A DNA stretch of 64,000 bases from Clostridia bacterium (GCA_017625695.1 JAGAKI010000058.1:1-64000); one strand, 5' to 3'; shown: positions 28,005-35,510, numbered from the stretch's first letter. The notes: generated from the sequence alone by a model not told the origin. Program-made: numbers and translations.

Positions 28005-28045
28005 AGTAAAAAGAGAGCCTTGAACCCGTAGGCTCAAAGCTCCTT
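28005..28045 (-). terminator. Terminator after the 341-residue membrane protein gene
   Basis: On the minus strand GAGCTTTGA / TTCAAGGCTC forms a stem with one wobble, followed by CTTTTT. Confidence 0.65.
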
Positions 28046-28059
28046 AAAGTATTATTCAA

Positions 28060-29085
28060 TTATCTCTGCTTTTTCTTGCGAATAACAATCCCGATAGTAA
28101 AAGCAATCAAAAAGACTACTACAACTCCACCTATAACCCAACCTATATATTTCTTCTTGGGAACAGCAGGAAGTTCTAATGGTAAAGTTTCAGTTGATAC
28201 AGGAAGGCTCTCTGGTGCAACTATGCCTTTTTGAACATCAGCTGGAAGAAGAGAATATAGTTTTGACAAATCTTCTGTTTTCATTTCATAATCCTTTGCC
28301 ATAAGCCTACTCATAAATAAGGCATTATAATCTACTTCACCAAATCTTGATACTGCACCATAATAAACAAGTTGGTCACTTGCATCTAATAACTCAATGT
28401 AGAGAACTGTTTTATAAGCATCTGTTGAATTAGGATTTTGTTTTGTTTCATAAAGAATATCATTCTTTACATTAGTAACCATAATATCTTCTGCAAGTTC
28501 AAAGAATTTATCTTTATCAATTACACAAACGTTATCCTGTATACGTAAGGATACCTTTTCAACACATGAACTTGACAAAGAAGGCTTTTTATATAAAAAT
28601 TCTGCAAAACTTATCTGATTACCTATTGTTGAACGTTCTTGTTCTGCCCTAGCAAAGACACCTTCATTTAGATAATCTTCTAATCTCTTTGTCATATCAT
28701 ACTTATCTGAATCAACTAATTTGATAGACTTTTCATCTCTTGACTTTATTTCATAAGCATAGAAATTATTTTCATCAATATACCCAAATAAATATTCCTT
28801 GCCTTTTTCCAACATTAAAACACTATCATATCTTGTATAGGTTTCTTTCTTGCCAATTTCAACTTCACCTTTAATTTTTACAGTAGGTATTACATCCACA
28901 GTATCTATTTCTGCTTGTGAAGAAAAACTAATGTTCCCTTTAAGTTTGACATTATCAACTCTACCAATAAAAACTTTTGCACCATCTTCACTTAACAGGC
29001 TTTCAGGTACATCTCCAGCAAATACTGATATTGACAAAGAAAGCATGAAGACCAATATACTCAATAAACATATTAACTTTTTCAT
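28060..29085 (-). CDS. Secreted, membrane-anchored protein of unknown function
   Basis: This 341-residue protein has a signal peptide (MKKLICLLSILVFMLSLSISVFAG), an extracellular region of about 280 residues, and a C-terminal transmembrane helix (YIGWVIGGVVVVFLIAFTIGIVI) followed by RKKKQR, giving an outside-facing type I topology. No LPxTG motif is present. It starts after a strong AAGGGGGGC ribosome site that overlaps the end of the 151-residue gene upstream, so the two are translationally close and probably one operon. Function is unknown. Confidence 0.8.
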   Translation of the reverse strand: MKKLICLLSILVFMLSLSISVFAGDVPESLLSEDGAKVFIGRVDNVKLKGNISFSSQAEIDTVDVIPTVKIKGEVEIGKKETYTRYDSVLMLEKGKEYLFGYIDENNFYAYEIKSRDEKSIKLVDSDKYDMTKRLEDYLNEGVFARAEQERSTIGNQISFAEFLYKKPSLSSSCVEKVSLRIQDNVCVIDKDKFFELAEDIMVTNVKNDILYETKQNPNSTDAYKTVLYIELLDASDQLVYYGAVSRFGEVDYNALFMSRLMAKDYEMKTEDLSKLYSLLPADVQKGIVAPESLPVSTETLPLELPAVPKKKYIGWVIGGVVVVFLIAFTIGIVIRKKKQR

Positions 29086-29096
29086 ACAAGCCCCCC

Positions 29097-29552
29097 TTAA
29101 TCTACTAACGCTTTTTCAAGAGCTTCTTTTGCCTCTCTTAATATTTCTGCATTATTAAACCCATCATTAGGAACATTCTTTATACTGTGATACAGCTCTT
29201 CATCCATATTTAATGTAGTTATAGCACCATAGCCAGAAGATTGAGATAATACACCAATTATGTAATTTAAGTCTGCATTATTATGTTTGCTATACGAACT
29301 ATATTGAAACAGATGAAGAAGATTATAACTATGCTTTGTGTTTTCTGTTTTGTACTTATGGATAGCAGCCTCACTAATATTATCAACTGTTTCATTTATT
29401 AGGTTTAATGTTAATTCATGATAACTACTTGCAAATGTTTGGTCTATATTTTTCTGTAACCAATCTCTTTCCGATTTCACTTTTATAAAACCTATGAAAA
29501 GAACAATCAGCAAGACAATAAGAATAGAAATTATTATTTTTGATTTTTTCAT
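29097..29552 (-). CDS. Small single-pass membrane protein of unknown function
   Basis: This 151-residue protein has one N-terminal transmembrane helix (IIISILIVLLIVLFIGFIKV) and a mostly helical outer or cytoplasmic domain. It is preceded by an AAAGCGGTGAT ribosome site and followed 11 bp later by the 341-residue membrane protein. It could be a partner of that protein and the SLH protein upstream. No family is recognised. Confidence 0.75.
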   Translation of the reverse strand: MKKSKIIISILIVLLIVLFIGFIKVKSERDWLQKNIDQTFASSYHELTLNLINETVDNISEAAIHKYKTENTKHSYNLLHLFQYSSYSKHNNADLNYIIGVLSQSSGYGAITTLNMDEELYHSIKNVPNDGFNNAEILREAKEALEKALVD

Positions 29553-29616
29553 ACAATATCACCGCTTTTTATATTTTCCGTGCGTTAAAGATACATCAAC
29601 CTTTATGTGACCAAAA

Positions 29617-32172
29617 TTATTTAATCTGTTCAATTTCTTTTACAGTTAAAATACCTTTTTCTAATAAGTAATCAGCGAATACAGTTTTGTCATCCATCTG
29701 CGTTTTCAAACTGTTGTAAACTATCTGTACCATATCACTTCTTGTAAATGTTTTTTTCTTTGTCAACTCATCAATCTTTTCTTCGGGGAGCAACTTATAC
29801 TCAACACTTTTTTCAAGTGCAGTATCAGGATTTACTTCTGTATATCCAAGCAGACGCATCATTAAGGTAATAAACTGATTTGCATCAATCTGAACATCAG
29901 GAGAGAATGTATCAGTTCCTGTGCCTTTGGTGATGTTGTGTTCGTAGCAATACATTACATAAGCATAAGACCATCTATCCTTATCAACATCAACAAATAC
30001 TTCGTCAAAATCGTCTGCATCCACTTTGTTTTCTTCGCCAAGTAATCTTACAAGGATAGTTGCACTTTCTTCTCTTGTAAGACTCTTTTCAAGTTCGTAA
30101 CCCTTATCTGTCCCTTTGAACAATCCAAAGTCATAAAGTGTATCAGCGCATTCCTGAGCTTCACGCAGAACAACCTCTTTGTCCTTTTCAACAAATTCCT
30201 CTGCAAGTTTTTTATCATCCGTTAATTGTGCATATTTAAGATTAGAGCATTTTGCATTATCAAAATATACTTCATAAATATCATTATCTCTAAATATCAG
30301 TTTCAAATCATATTTATCATACGGAGTCAATGTACCATAATTGAATAATTTTTCGCCTTCGCTTCTGCAATATGTGCTAAATGAAATCGGTATATTGTTT
30401 GAGTAGATTTCTTCATCTCCACTTAATGACGATTGATTTGTTTTCCACAAAGACACCTCGCCTAAATCACCCGAAAGTTTCAATATGTATGTAGATTTAT
30501 AATTGTTTTCTTTATATCTTTCAAAAACCGCTTTTATTGTTTTACCAGGTGTTGCGATATGTTTTGCTACATAATCATTACTTCCTATTGCCTGCTTAAA
30601 TTCAAATTCTATAACATCTGTTTTGGTTAAACCCTTTATAGTTCCGTGCTGTTCAGGTTCAATATTATCTTCACTATTTTTATTTTCAAAAGTTAAAAAT
30701 TTATTCTTTGAATAATCATAGATGTAGTCAATCAATTTAGAAGCATCTTTAACAGAAACGGCTACCGCACTGTTACCGCTATTACTTTGATTAGTAATAT
30801 ATACGCTATCACTTGATATTTGTATTTCAAAGTCGCTGGTTAACCACTTGCCATTTTCTTTGTATCGAAGTTTGAAGTCACAATACGAATACTTATCTGA
30901 ACTCATAGAGCCTACGCCTGTTTTTTGCTTTTCAATCTCTGTAAACAGACCATTTATAAAATTAGTCAATTCGGTTTTATTGCTTTTTTCAACATAAGTA
31001 TGTTTTGCACCATAGTCATCTGCAGTTTTTAAAATTTTTATTGAAATATATGAATCTTCTTCCATAAGTGATACGAAGTTCATAAGGCTGTCTTTTTCTT
31101 TTTTCAGTAAAGTTTCAACAAGTTCATTGTCAGTATTATCATCAACAATAGAATTGTATTTTTTATCAAAAGATATTTTCCCAGTTATAGGCAAATAACC
31201 ACTTTGTTTATATTTTGACATATCTATAATTTCAGTTTCGGGCGATGCTCCCGAATAAACATTTTTATATGTCATAACTGCATATTCAACTTGTTTGTTA
31301 TCATTTACATTCACTTTCAGTTCAAAATCATTAGTCAAACTGAAATTCATATCGTATTCAATTCCGTCCGTACTTTTTTCAAAGTATACAACTCTTTTAT
31401 TGTCAAAGACAATTTTATTATTTTTAATTTCAGTTTCTGTCAAAACCCTTAAAAATTCCATATCTTCAAATGTAAGATATGCTACTGTTACTGGAGTGGT
31501 TTCGTTTTCTCTTGTGTATGAACATATACCCCATGAAAAATCACTTCCAAAGTTTCCAAGAGGGAACGAAGCTAAGTAGATTTGTTTCAGGTCATATACA
31601 TTTATTTGATTTTCGTGTTTTTCTTTTTCTGATTCGCTCGGCTTATCTTCAGAAGGATTATTCGGAGTATTTTCTATATCATTTGTATCTCCTTTTGCAA
31701 TATTATCAAAAAAAGCACGAAAAGAATTATACATTGTATCAAGTTTATAACTAAAAAAGCCGTGTCTAAATGTTTTATTTATAGGGTCAACGCACCTTGC
31801 ATACACTTCTTTTTCATCAAAAGCGATAATCCAATTACCGTCATTTTCGTCTAAAAACTCAACATAACCCTTTTTAGGAAATAAATCATCTGTTGTTTCA
31901 AGAGCTTCTGTTGTTTTCATATCCACAAAAGAAAGTTTTTCATCTGAAAGAACTTGAAGCATAACCTCGCATTCTTCATATGTCATATGTTCTTTGTTCA
32001 AGTAAACCCTTTCACCGTTGTAATCATAGCTTACTTCCATATTATCGTAAATATACTCCAAGTCGCCATAATTACCAAGACTATCAAGTGCCTCATAATT
32101 ACCTGAAGCAAAAGCACCTATGCTTGAAAGCACTATAATCCCTATTAAAACTAATGCTAAAATTCTTTTCAT
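29617..32172 (-). CDS. SLH-domain surface protein carried by the element
   Basis: This 851-residue protein has a signal peptide (MKRILALVLIGIIVLSSIGAFASG), a long region without recognised motifs, and C-terminal SLH repeats (about 665-850: LYDFGLFKGTDKGYELEKSL, VDKDRWSYAYVMYCYEHNIT, GTDTFSPDVQIDANQFITLM). It should sit on the cell wall. The ribosome site is AAAGGATGAT. A structured RNA with a terminator lies between its start codon and the upstream promoter, so it may be regulated by attenuation. A surface protein is unusual cargo for a sporulation-gene interrupting element and could alter the mother-cell or vegetative surface. Confidence 0.85.
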   Translation of the reverse strand: MKRILALVLIGIIVLSSIGAFASGNYEALDSLGNYGDLEYIYDNMEVSYDYNGERVYLNKEHMTYEECEVMLQVLSDEKLSFVDMKTTEALETTDDLFPKKGYVEFLDENDGNWIIAFDEKEVYARCVDPINKTFRHGFFSYKLDTMYNSFRAFFDNIAKGDTNDIENTPNNPSEDKPSESEKEKHENQINVYDLKQIYLASFPLGNFGSDFSWGICSYTRENETTPVTVAYLTFEDMEFLRVLTETEIKNNKIVFDNKRVVYFEKSTDGIEYDMNFSLTNDFELKVNVNDNKQVEYAVMTYKNVYSGASPETEIIDMSKYKQSGYLPITGKISFDKKYNSIVDDNTDNELVETLLKKEKDSLMNFVSLMEEDSYISIKILKTADDYGAKHTYVEKSNKTELTNFINGLFTEIEKQKTGVGSMSSDKYSYCDFKLRYKENGKWLTSDFEIQISSDSVYITNQSNSGNSAVAVSVKDASKLIDYIYDYSKNKFLTFENKNSEDNIEPEQHGTIKGLTKTDVIEFEFKQAIGSNDYVAKHIATPGKTIKAVFERYKENNYKSTYILKLSGDLGEVSLWKTNQSSLSGDEEIYSNNIPISFSTYCRSEGEKLFNYGTLTPYDKYDLKLIFRDNDIYEVYFDNAKCSNLKYAQLTDDKKLAEEFVEKDKEVVLREAQECADTLYDFGLFKGTDKGYELEKSLTREESATILVRLLGEENKVDADDFDEVFVDVDKDRWSYAYVMYCYEHNITKGTGTDTFSPDVQIDANQFITLMMRLLGYTEVNPDTALEKSVEYKLLPEEKIDELTKKKTFTRSDMVQIVYNSLKTQMDDKTVFADYLLEKGILTVKEIEQIK

Positions 32173-32211
32173 AAAATCATCCTTTCTGGTTTATCAACCA
32201 ACAAAATAAAT

Positions 32212-32245
32212 AAAAAATGCACCACCCATATTGCAGAGTGATGCA
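32212..32245 (-). terminator. Intrinsic terminator of the structured RNA
   Basis: On the minus strand TGCATCAC / GTGGTGCA (one wobble) is followed by TTTTTT. It ends 40 bp before the SLH gene start codon. Confidence 0.7.
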
Positions 32246-32398
32246 CTAAAAACGCACATAACCCTGAATGATAGGTTGCTAGACACTAATCAATATACTT
32301 CTCTACAAAGCATTTCAGAGTAGTACGCTTTTAACATAGCGTACACTTCGTAGAGAAAAATATACTAATCCCAGTATATTGATTTTATAGTATCTAGC
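32212..32398 (-). ncRNA. Structured RNA of about 187 nt (stand-alone RNA or attenuator leader)
   Basis: A promoter at 32405-32433 would start transcription at about 32398, exactly at a 119-nt interrupted hairpin (32279-32397). Its arms pair in layers. The outer stem pairs CTAGATACTA with TAGTGTCTAG, next ATCAATATACT with AGTATATTGAT, then TTCTCTACGAAG with CTTTGTAGAGAA, and an inner hairpin is GTACGC/GCGTAC. A terminator follows. The pairing extends over roughly 40 bp and is too long and layered to be chance. It does not match a T-box, CRISPR or other class I recognise. It could be a regulatory leader of the SLH gene or a small RNA of the element. Confidence 0.65.
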
Positions 32399-32404
32399 AT
32401 AACT

Positions 32405-32433
32405 ATTATAGCACATAGATGTCAAAACATCAA
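32405..32433 (-). promoter_or_regulatory. Promoter of the structured RNA
   Basis: On the minus strand TTGATG (32428-32433), 17 bp and a perfect TATAAT (32405-32410). Confidence 0.65.
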
Positions 32434-32477
32434 TAGGCAGCAATAAAAAACAATATTTTATATACAAATTTGTAAAA

Positions 32478-32507
32478 AAGAGGTGGGATTTTCCCCACCT
32501 CAACTTG
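32478..32507 (-). terminator. Terminator after the 134-residue protein gene
   Basis: On the minus strand GAGGTGGG-GAAAAT-CCCACCTC is followed by TTTTTT. Confidence 0.85.
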
Positions 32508-32518
32508 TGTAAATTATT

Positions 32519-32923
32519 TTATTTTTTATTTAACTCATTCAACCTACTTTTAAGTTCTTCTGCTGAACCCACCAAAGAGAATACAGCCTCATGAACTATT
32601 TTCCGCCAATCATCACTATCAAACCCCTCTATACGCTGTTTGACAACCTGACAAATACTATCCCACAAAGTTACATCAGCACCATTACCAACAAAGCTAT
32701 CTAATATACCTTTATTGAAATGAGCCTCATTATAAAGTTCCTGAACATTAGCAGGTAAAGCTTCATAATCTGGGAATATAAATGAATTTATTGTATATCC
32801 CGATTCACTAAACCTTTTGACTTCTTTTTCATAAAGTTCTGATTGACAGACAGTATCCATATCATCTGTTATGAAATAGATATTAACTTCTTTTTTGTTT
32901 GAATTTTCTCGTGTTATTACCAT
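32519..32923 (-). CDS. Small soluble protein of unknown function
   Basis: This protein of about 134 residues starts MVITRENSNKKEVNIYFITD at ATG 32923, chosen because AAGAAAGGAG lies just upstream; longer in-frame starts have no ribosome site. It has no membrane segment. The C-terminal 60 residues are helical (LWDSICQVVKQRIEGFDSDD; SLVGSAEELKSRLNEL). Its promoter (TTGACT, 17 bp, TATCAT) lies just downstream of a copy of the 22-bp motif. It might be a regulator or an excision accessory factor of the element, but no helix-turn-helix is evident. Confidence 0.7.
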   Translation of the reverse strand: MVITRENSNKKEVNIYFITDDMDTVCQSELYEKEVKRFSESGYTINSFIFPDYEALPANVQELYNEAHFNKGILDSFVGNGADVTLWDSICQVVKQRIEGFDSDDWRKIVHEAVFSLVGSAEELKSRLNELNKK

Positions 32924-32989
32924 AGTAAAATTTCTCCTTTCTTGGTTTGTACAGATGATACCGTATACCAAATCTAAAGTCAAGAAAAA

Positions 32990-33011
32990 TATACCCAGTA
33001 TTTATTCTTTA
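32990..33011 (-). repeat. Element-specific 22-bp motif, copy 3
   Basis: It matches copies 1 and 2 except for three central bases (TAAAGAATAAATACTGGG plus TATA on the minus strand). Here it lies just upstream of the -35 box of the 134-residue protein gene. Confidence 0.65.
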
Positions 33012-33110
33012 TTTTTGTTGAAACTTATGAAAAATCCTGTAACAGCATATATAGTCATACAGTTTACATATACGATACTTATTTAGGCATATATCATAAC
33101 ATTTACCTGT

Positions 33111-33198
33111 ATGAGAGTACAGAATTGCAAAATTCGAGTACTTAATGTCAGGTGGAAAATATATGATAAATAAGAATAATAAGGGTTGTACTCTCATA
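33111..33198. other. 11-bp inverted repeat upstream of the small candidate accessory gene
   Basis: TATGAGAGTAC (33111-33121) and GTACTCTCATA (33188-33198) are perfect complements 66 bp apart. They lie between the divergent small genes and may be an operator or RNA stem. The rest of 33012-33234 is AT-rich without a gene. Confidence 0.45.
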
Positions 33199-33234
33199 GA
33201 TTGTCAGTATAAGAATAGTCAAGGTGGTGAAGAG

Positions 33235-33369
33235 ATGCAGGACAAGGAATGTGCTGTATCAAAATCAATAACACCCGAAATGCTTTTACTGATAAGGGAA
33301 GCTTTAGCAGATGGAATAGCAAGAACATTGGTTTATACGGCCATTACTGAATTACATAAAAATGATTAA
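33235..33369 (+). CDS. 44-residue protein upstream of the recombinase
   Basis: ATG 33235 follows AAGGTGGTG, an excellent ribosome site, and encodes MQDKECAVSKSITPEMLLLI and a helical remainder ending TAITELHKND. A longer in-frame start at 33145 lacks a ribosome site. It is the only gene between the divergent region and the recombinase promoter. Small genes next to large serine recombinases often encode recombination directionality factors, so this is a candidate for the excision switch. That is inference from position only. Confidence 0.55.
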   Translation: MQDKECAVSKSITPEMLLLIREALADGIARTLVYTAITELHKND

Positions 33370-33394
33370 ATATAAACATAAATTTCAAAAATAA

Positions 33395-33423
33395 TTGACG
33401 CTGCTAATCAAATCTGCTATAAT
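33395..33423 (+). promoter_or_regulatory. Sigma-A-type promoter of the recombinase
   Basis: TTGACG (33395-33400), 17 bp, TATAAT (33418-33423). This is a vegetative-type promoter, unlike the mother-cell promoter of the skin recombinase gene spoIVCA. Confidence 0.75.
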
Positions 33424-33466
33424 ACATTTGTAAGATTGAACAGATGTTACAAGGAGTTTATTGAAT

Positions 33467-35170
33467 ATGAGAGCAGTAGCATACGTCAGAGTTTCTACAA
33501 GTAAGGAAGAACAGTTACCCTCGCTGGAGAACCAAACAGAGTATTTTGAAAAATACGTTGTCAGCAGAGGGGATGAACTGATTAAGATATATAGTGACAG
33601 AGGTAAATCTGCCACTAAAATGAAAAACAGAAAAGAACTGAACAATATGCTTAAAGCAGCAAGGGCACATAAATTTGAAAAACTTTATGTTAAAGACATC
33701 AGCAGATTGTTTAGAAATACTTTGGATTTTATTATAGTTTCCAGAGAACTTCAAGATTTAGGAATACAATTACATCTGGTTAATATGGGTGAGGGAAAAG
33801 ATATAGATACCTTCACCCTTAATTTGATGGCAATGGTTGCTGAGCAAGAAAGTCAAAAAATAAGTGAGAGAGTTAAGTTCAGCAAAAAGATGAGTAAAGA
33901 GAGAGGTATTGTGCCTAATTTTGTATTTGGATATGACAGAATTGATAAATACACATTAGTACCAAACGAAACTGAAAGCTATTGGGTAAAAAGAGTATTT
34001 GACCTATATACAGAAGAAGGTTGGGGTATGGCTCGTATATCTAAACTTTTATACGAGAACAAAGTGCAAACTAAAAAGAAAAAAGATGGACAACCCAACT
34101 ATAATTGGTCACAGCACACTGTTGGTATGTTATTACGAAACAGATTATACACAGGTCTTGTAATCAATGGTAAAGAAGCAACTAAAAATATTTATACAAC
34201 AGAAAGATTACAAATACCTGAAGAAAAATGGTATATAACTGAAAGACCTGAATTTAGAATTATATCAGATGAGCAATTTGAGAAAGCACAAAAGCTAATG
34301 GTTGAAAATGCAAAACTGTTTCCTACTGCAACTAAAAAAGGTGATGAAACAGGTATGAGAAGAAGTGATAAGCACCTATTCTCTAACTTAATTAAATGTG
34401 ATAGTTGTGGATTTTCTTACCGACGCACGCAAAAGCGCTATTCTGAAAATAGACCAATGAAGGTATGGTGGACATGCTCAAAAAGAAGTGCTTATGGTAC
34501 AGAGCGTTGTAATGCAGAGTATATAAGAATTGAAGAAGATTGGTTAAAAGAGGGATTAAACAACCTATTCAACTATCTAATTCAAGATAAAGAAAACTTT
34601 TTCCAAACAATAGAAAGCAAATGCCAAAAACTCATACAGCAGTATATTCAAGAAACTTCTGGATTTGACATAGACGAGTTAAAGGACAGCATAGATGACT
34701 TGAATGAACAAAGAGATAGATTGAAAACTCTTGCTGTTAAAGGTCTTATCACTATGGAAGAAGCAGAACACGATATGATACCCATTAACAAGGAATTAGA
34801 AAAACTTAACTTCTCATTACACCAAACAGATAGAACACGTGAAGTAACTAATATGGTTAAGAATAATCTTGAAGAGTTTTTACAACGATTTAATGACTTT
34901 AACTTTTCTGAAAATATTGAAAATGCTGACTTGAAGAAGATAATAAAGGAGATACGAGTTAAGAGTAAAGAAGAAATATATGTTTACTTTAACGTGGATG
35001 ATGACCTCTATAATTTACAATTCCCAATTAACCTTTCAGGCATATTTTTACCACCTGAACCCCCAAAAGGAAAAGGGAAAAATAGAACCAAAACAATTGA
35101 AGAAGCACCTAATAACAACGAAAATGTAGGTTCTGAACAAACCTACACCAACACTAACAACAGTACATAA
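33467..35170 (+). CDS. Large serine recombinase of the spoIIID element
   Basis: This 567-residue site-specific recombinase should integrate and excise the element at the GTACA core. The resolvase domain spans about 1-145, with catalytic Ser10 in YVRVSTS and the IYSDRGKSAT and LYVKDISRLFRN motifs. The recombinase domain spans about 150-270 (FGYDR..., MLLRNRLYTGLVINGK). The zinc ribbon has Cys311, Cys314, Cys337 and Cys348. A coiled coil (about 403-455) is typical of large serine recombinases and controls directionality. ATG 33467 is 10 bases after AAGGAG; an in-frame TTG at 33461 is possible. The last codons (AGT ACA) lie in the right att core and the stop codon is provided by the host spoIIID sequence, so the C-terminus changes on excision. 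It is oriented outward toward the right junction. Confidence 0.95.
   Translation: MRAVAYVRVSTSKEEQLPSLENQTEYFEKYVVSRGDELIKIYSDRGKSATKMKNRKELNNMLKAARAHKFEKLYVKDISRLFRNTLDFIIVSRELQDLGIQLHLVNMGEGKDIDTFTLNLMAMVAEQESQKISERVKFSKKMSKERGIVPNFVFGYDRIDKYTLVPNETESYWVKRVFDLYTEEGWGMARISKLLYENKVQTKKKKDGQPNYNWSQHTVGMLLRNRLYTGLVINGKEATKNIYTTERLQIPEEKWYITERPEFRIISDEQFEKAQKLMVENAKLFPTATKKGDETGMRRSDKHLFSNLIKCDSCGFSYRRTQKRYSENRPMKVWWTCSKRSAYGTERCNAEYIRIEEDWLKEGLNNLFNYLIQDKENFFQTIESKCQKLIQQYIQETSGFDIDELKDSIDDLNEQRDRLKTLAVKGLITMEEAEHDMIPINKELEKLNFSLHQTDRTREVTNMVKNNLEEFLQRFNDFNFSENIENADLKKIIKEIRVKSKEEIYVYFNVDDDLYNLQFPINLSGIFLPPEPPKGKGKNRTKTIEEAPNNNENVGSEQTYTNTNNST
35163..35167. other. attR core of the spoIIID element
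   Basis: GTACA at the right junction overlaps codons S566-T567 of the recombinase and codons 39-40 of spoIIID. Confidence 0.85.
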
Positions 35171-35309
35171 AGACGTAACTTCCCGACTTCGGCACATCGA
35201 CTGCGACCTGTACGATAAGGTGAGAGCAATTCTCAATCAGAATAAAGCGGAACGCCATATCAGAGGCGGGATGGCAACCAAACGAAAATATGAAGCACGG
35301 GAAAGCTAA
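35166..35309 (+). pseudogene. spoIIID: spoIIID, 3' part
   Basis: In frame with the 5' part, CAT AAA GAC... encodes HKDVTSRLRHIDCDLYDKVR, then ILNQNKAERHIRGGMATKRK and YEARES, ending at TAA 35309. The RHIRGG-AT-KYK pattern is the conserved C-terminal basic tail of SpoIIID. It has no start codon or promoter of its own, so it can be expressed as SpoIIID only after excision of the element. Confidence 0.92.
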
Positions 35310-35410
35310 AAAAGCTTTGTGCAACTCGAGACAACCCAAAACCAATGCTTTTTTTCAGTGCGTTTCTTCCTGTGTTTTTTACACTTCCCTTACAAAACAC
35401 AGAAAATCAA

Positions 35411-35440
35411 TTGACAAAATCACTCCCTTTGTGCTATACT
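35411..35440 (+). promoter_or_regulatory. Promoter of queT
   Basis: TTGACA (35411-35416), 18 bp, TATACT (35435-35440). Confidence 0.8.
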
Positions 35441-35450
35441 TATCCTCGAA

Positions 35451-35510
35451 AAGATGTTGCTCTTGCTAACCATCTTAAGGGGAATTTTCCCCGAATAAAA
35501 AACAAGGGAG
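35451..35510 (+). promoter_or_regulatory. Candidate preQ1 riboswitch in the queT leader
   Basis: The stem AAGATG / CATCTT carries a loop containing CTCTTG. A second hairpin GGGGAA / TTCCCC follows. Then comes an A-rich strand with CAAGGG, which can pair with the CTCTTG loop (one G-U) and covers the ribosome site AAGGGAG. This pseudoknot layout with an inserted hairpin is that of preQ1-II and preQ1-III riboswitches, which control queT genes. Ligand binding is inferred. Confidence 0.55.

Larger units (their letters stand above)
24060..35167 (+). mobile_element. Skin-like integrative element of 11.1 kb inserted in spoIIID
   Basis: The element is bounded by the 5-bp core GTACA, is visibly more AT-rich than both flanks, and carries a large serine recombinase gene whose 3' end reaches the right core. 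Ten-bp inverted arms (GTGTAGGTTT 24082-24091; AAACCTACAC 35139-35148) flank the core in the excised circle, as expected for a serine-recombinase attP. Cargo in order: methyltransferase fusion, unknown 484-residue protein, two membrane proteins, SLH protein, structured RNA, a small protein, a short candidate accessory protein and the recombinase. No replication, conjugation, capsid or tail genes are seen. The architecture matches sporulation-gene interrupting elements such as skin (in sigK). Excision at sporulation is inferred, not shown. Confidence 0.9.

Noticed and set aside
32212-32245. GGGTGGTGC in the element, similar to the T-box sequence GGGTGGNACCGCG
   Set aside because: The match stops after GGTG and is explained by a terminator stem; there is no stem I or specifier, and no aminoacyl gene follows.
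23929-33121. TATGAGAG shared by the inverted repeats at spoIIID and upstream of the 44-codon gene
   Set aside because: Only 8 bases are shared, and in spoIIID they include the ribosome site; a common binding protein is not supported.
33467-35170. Interpretation of the element as a simple transposon or IS
   Set aside because: There are no terminal inverted repeats with a target duplication typical of transposons; the 5-bp core, attP arms and large serine recombinase fit site-specific integration.
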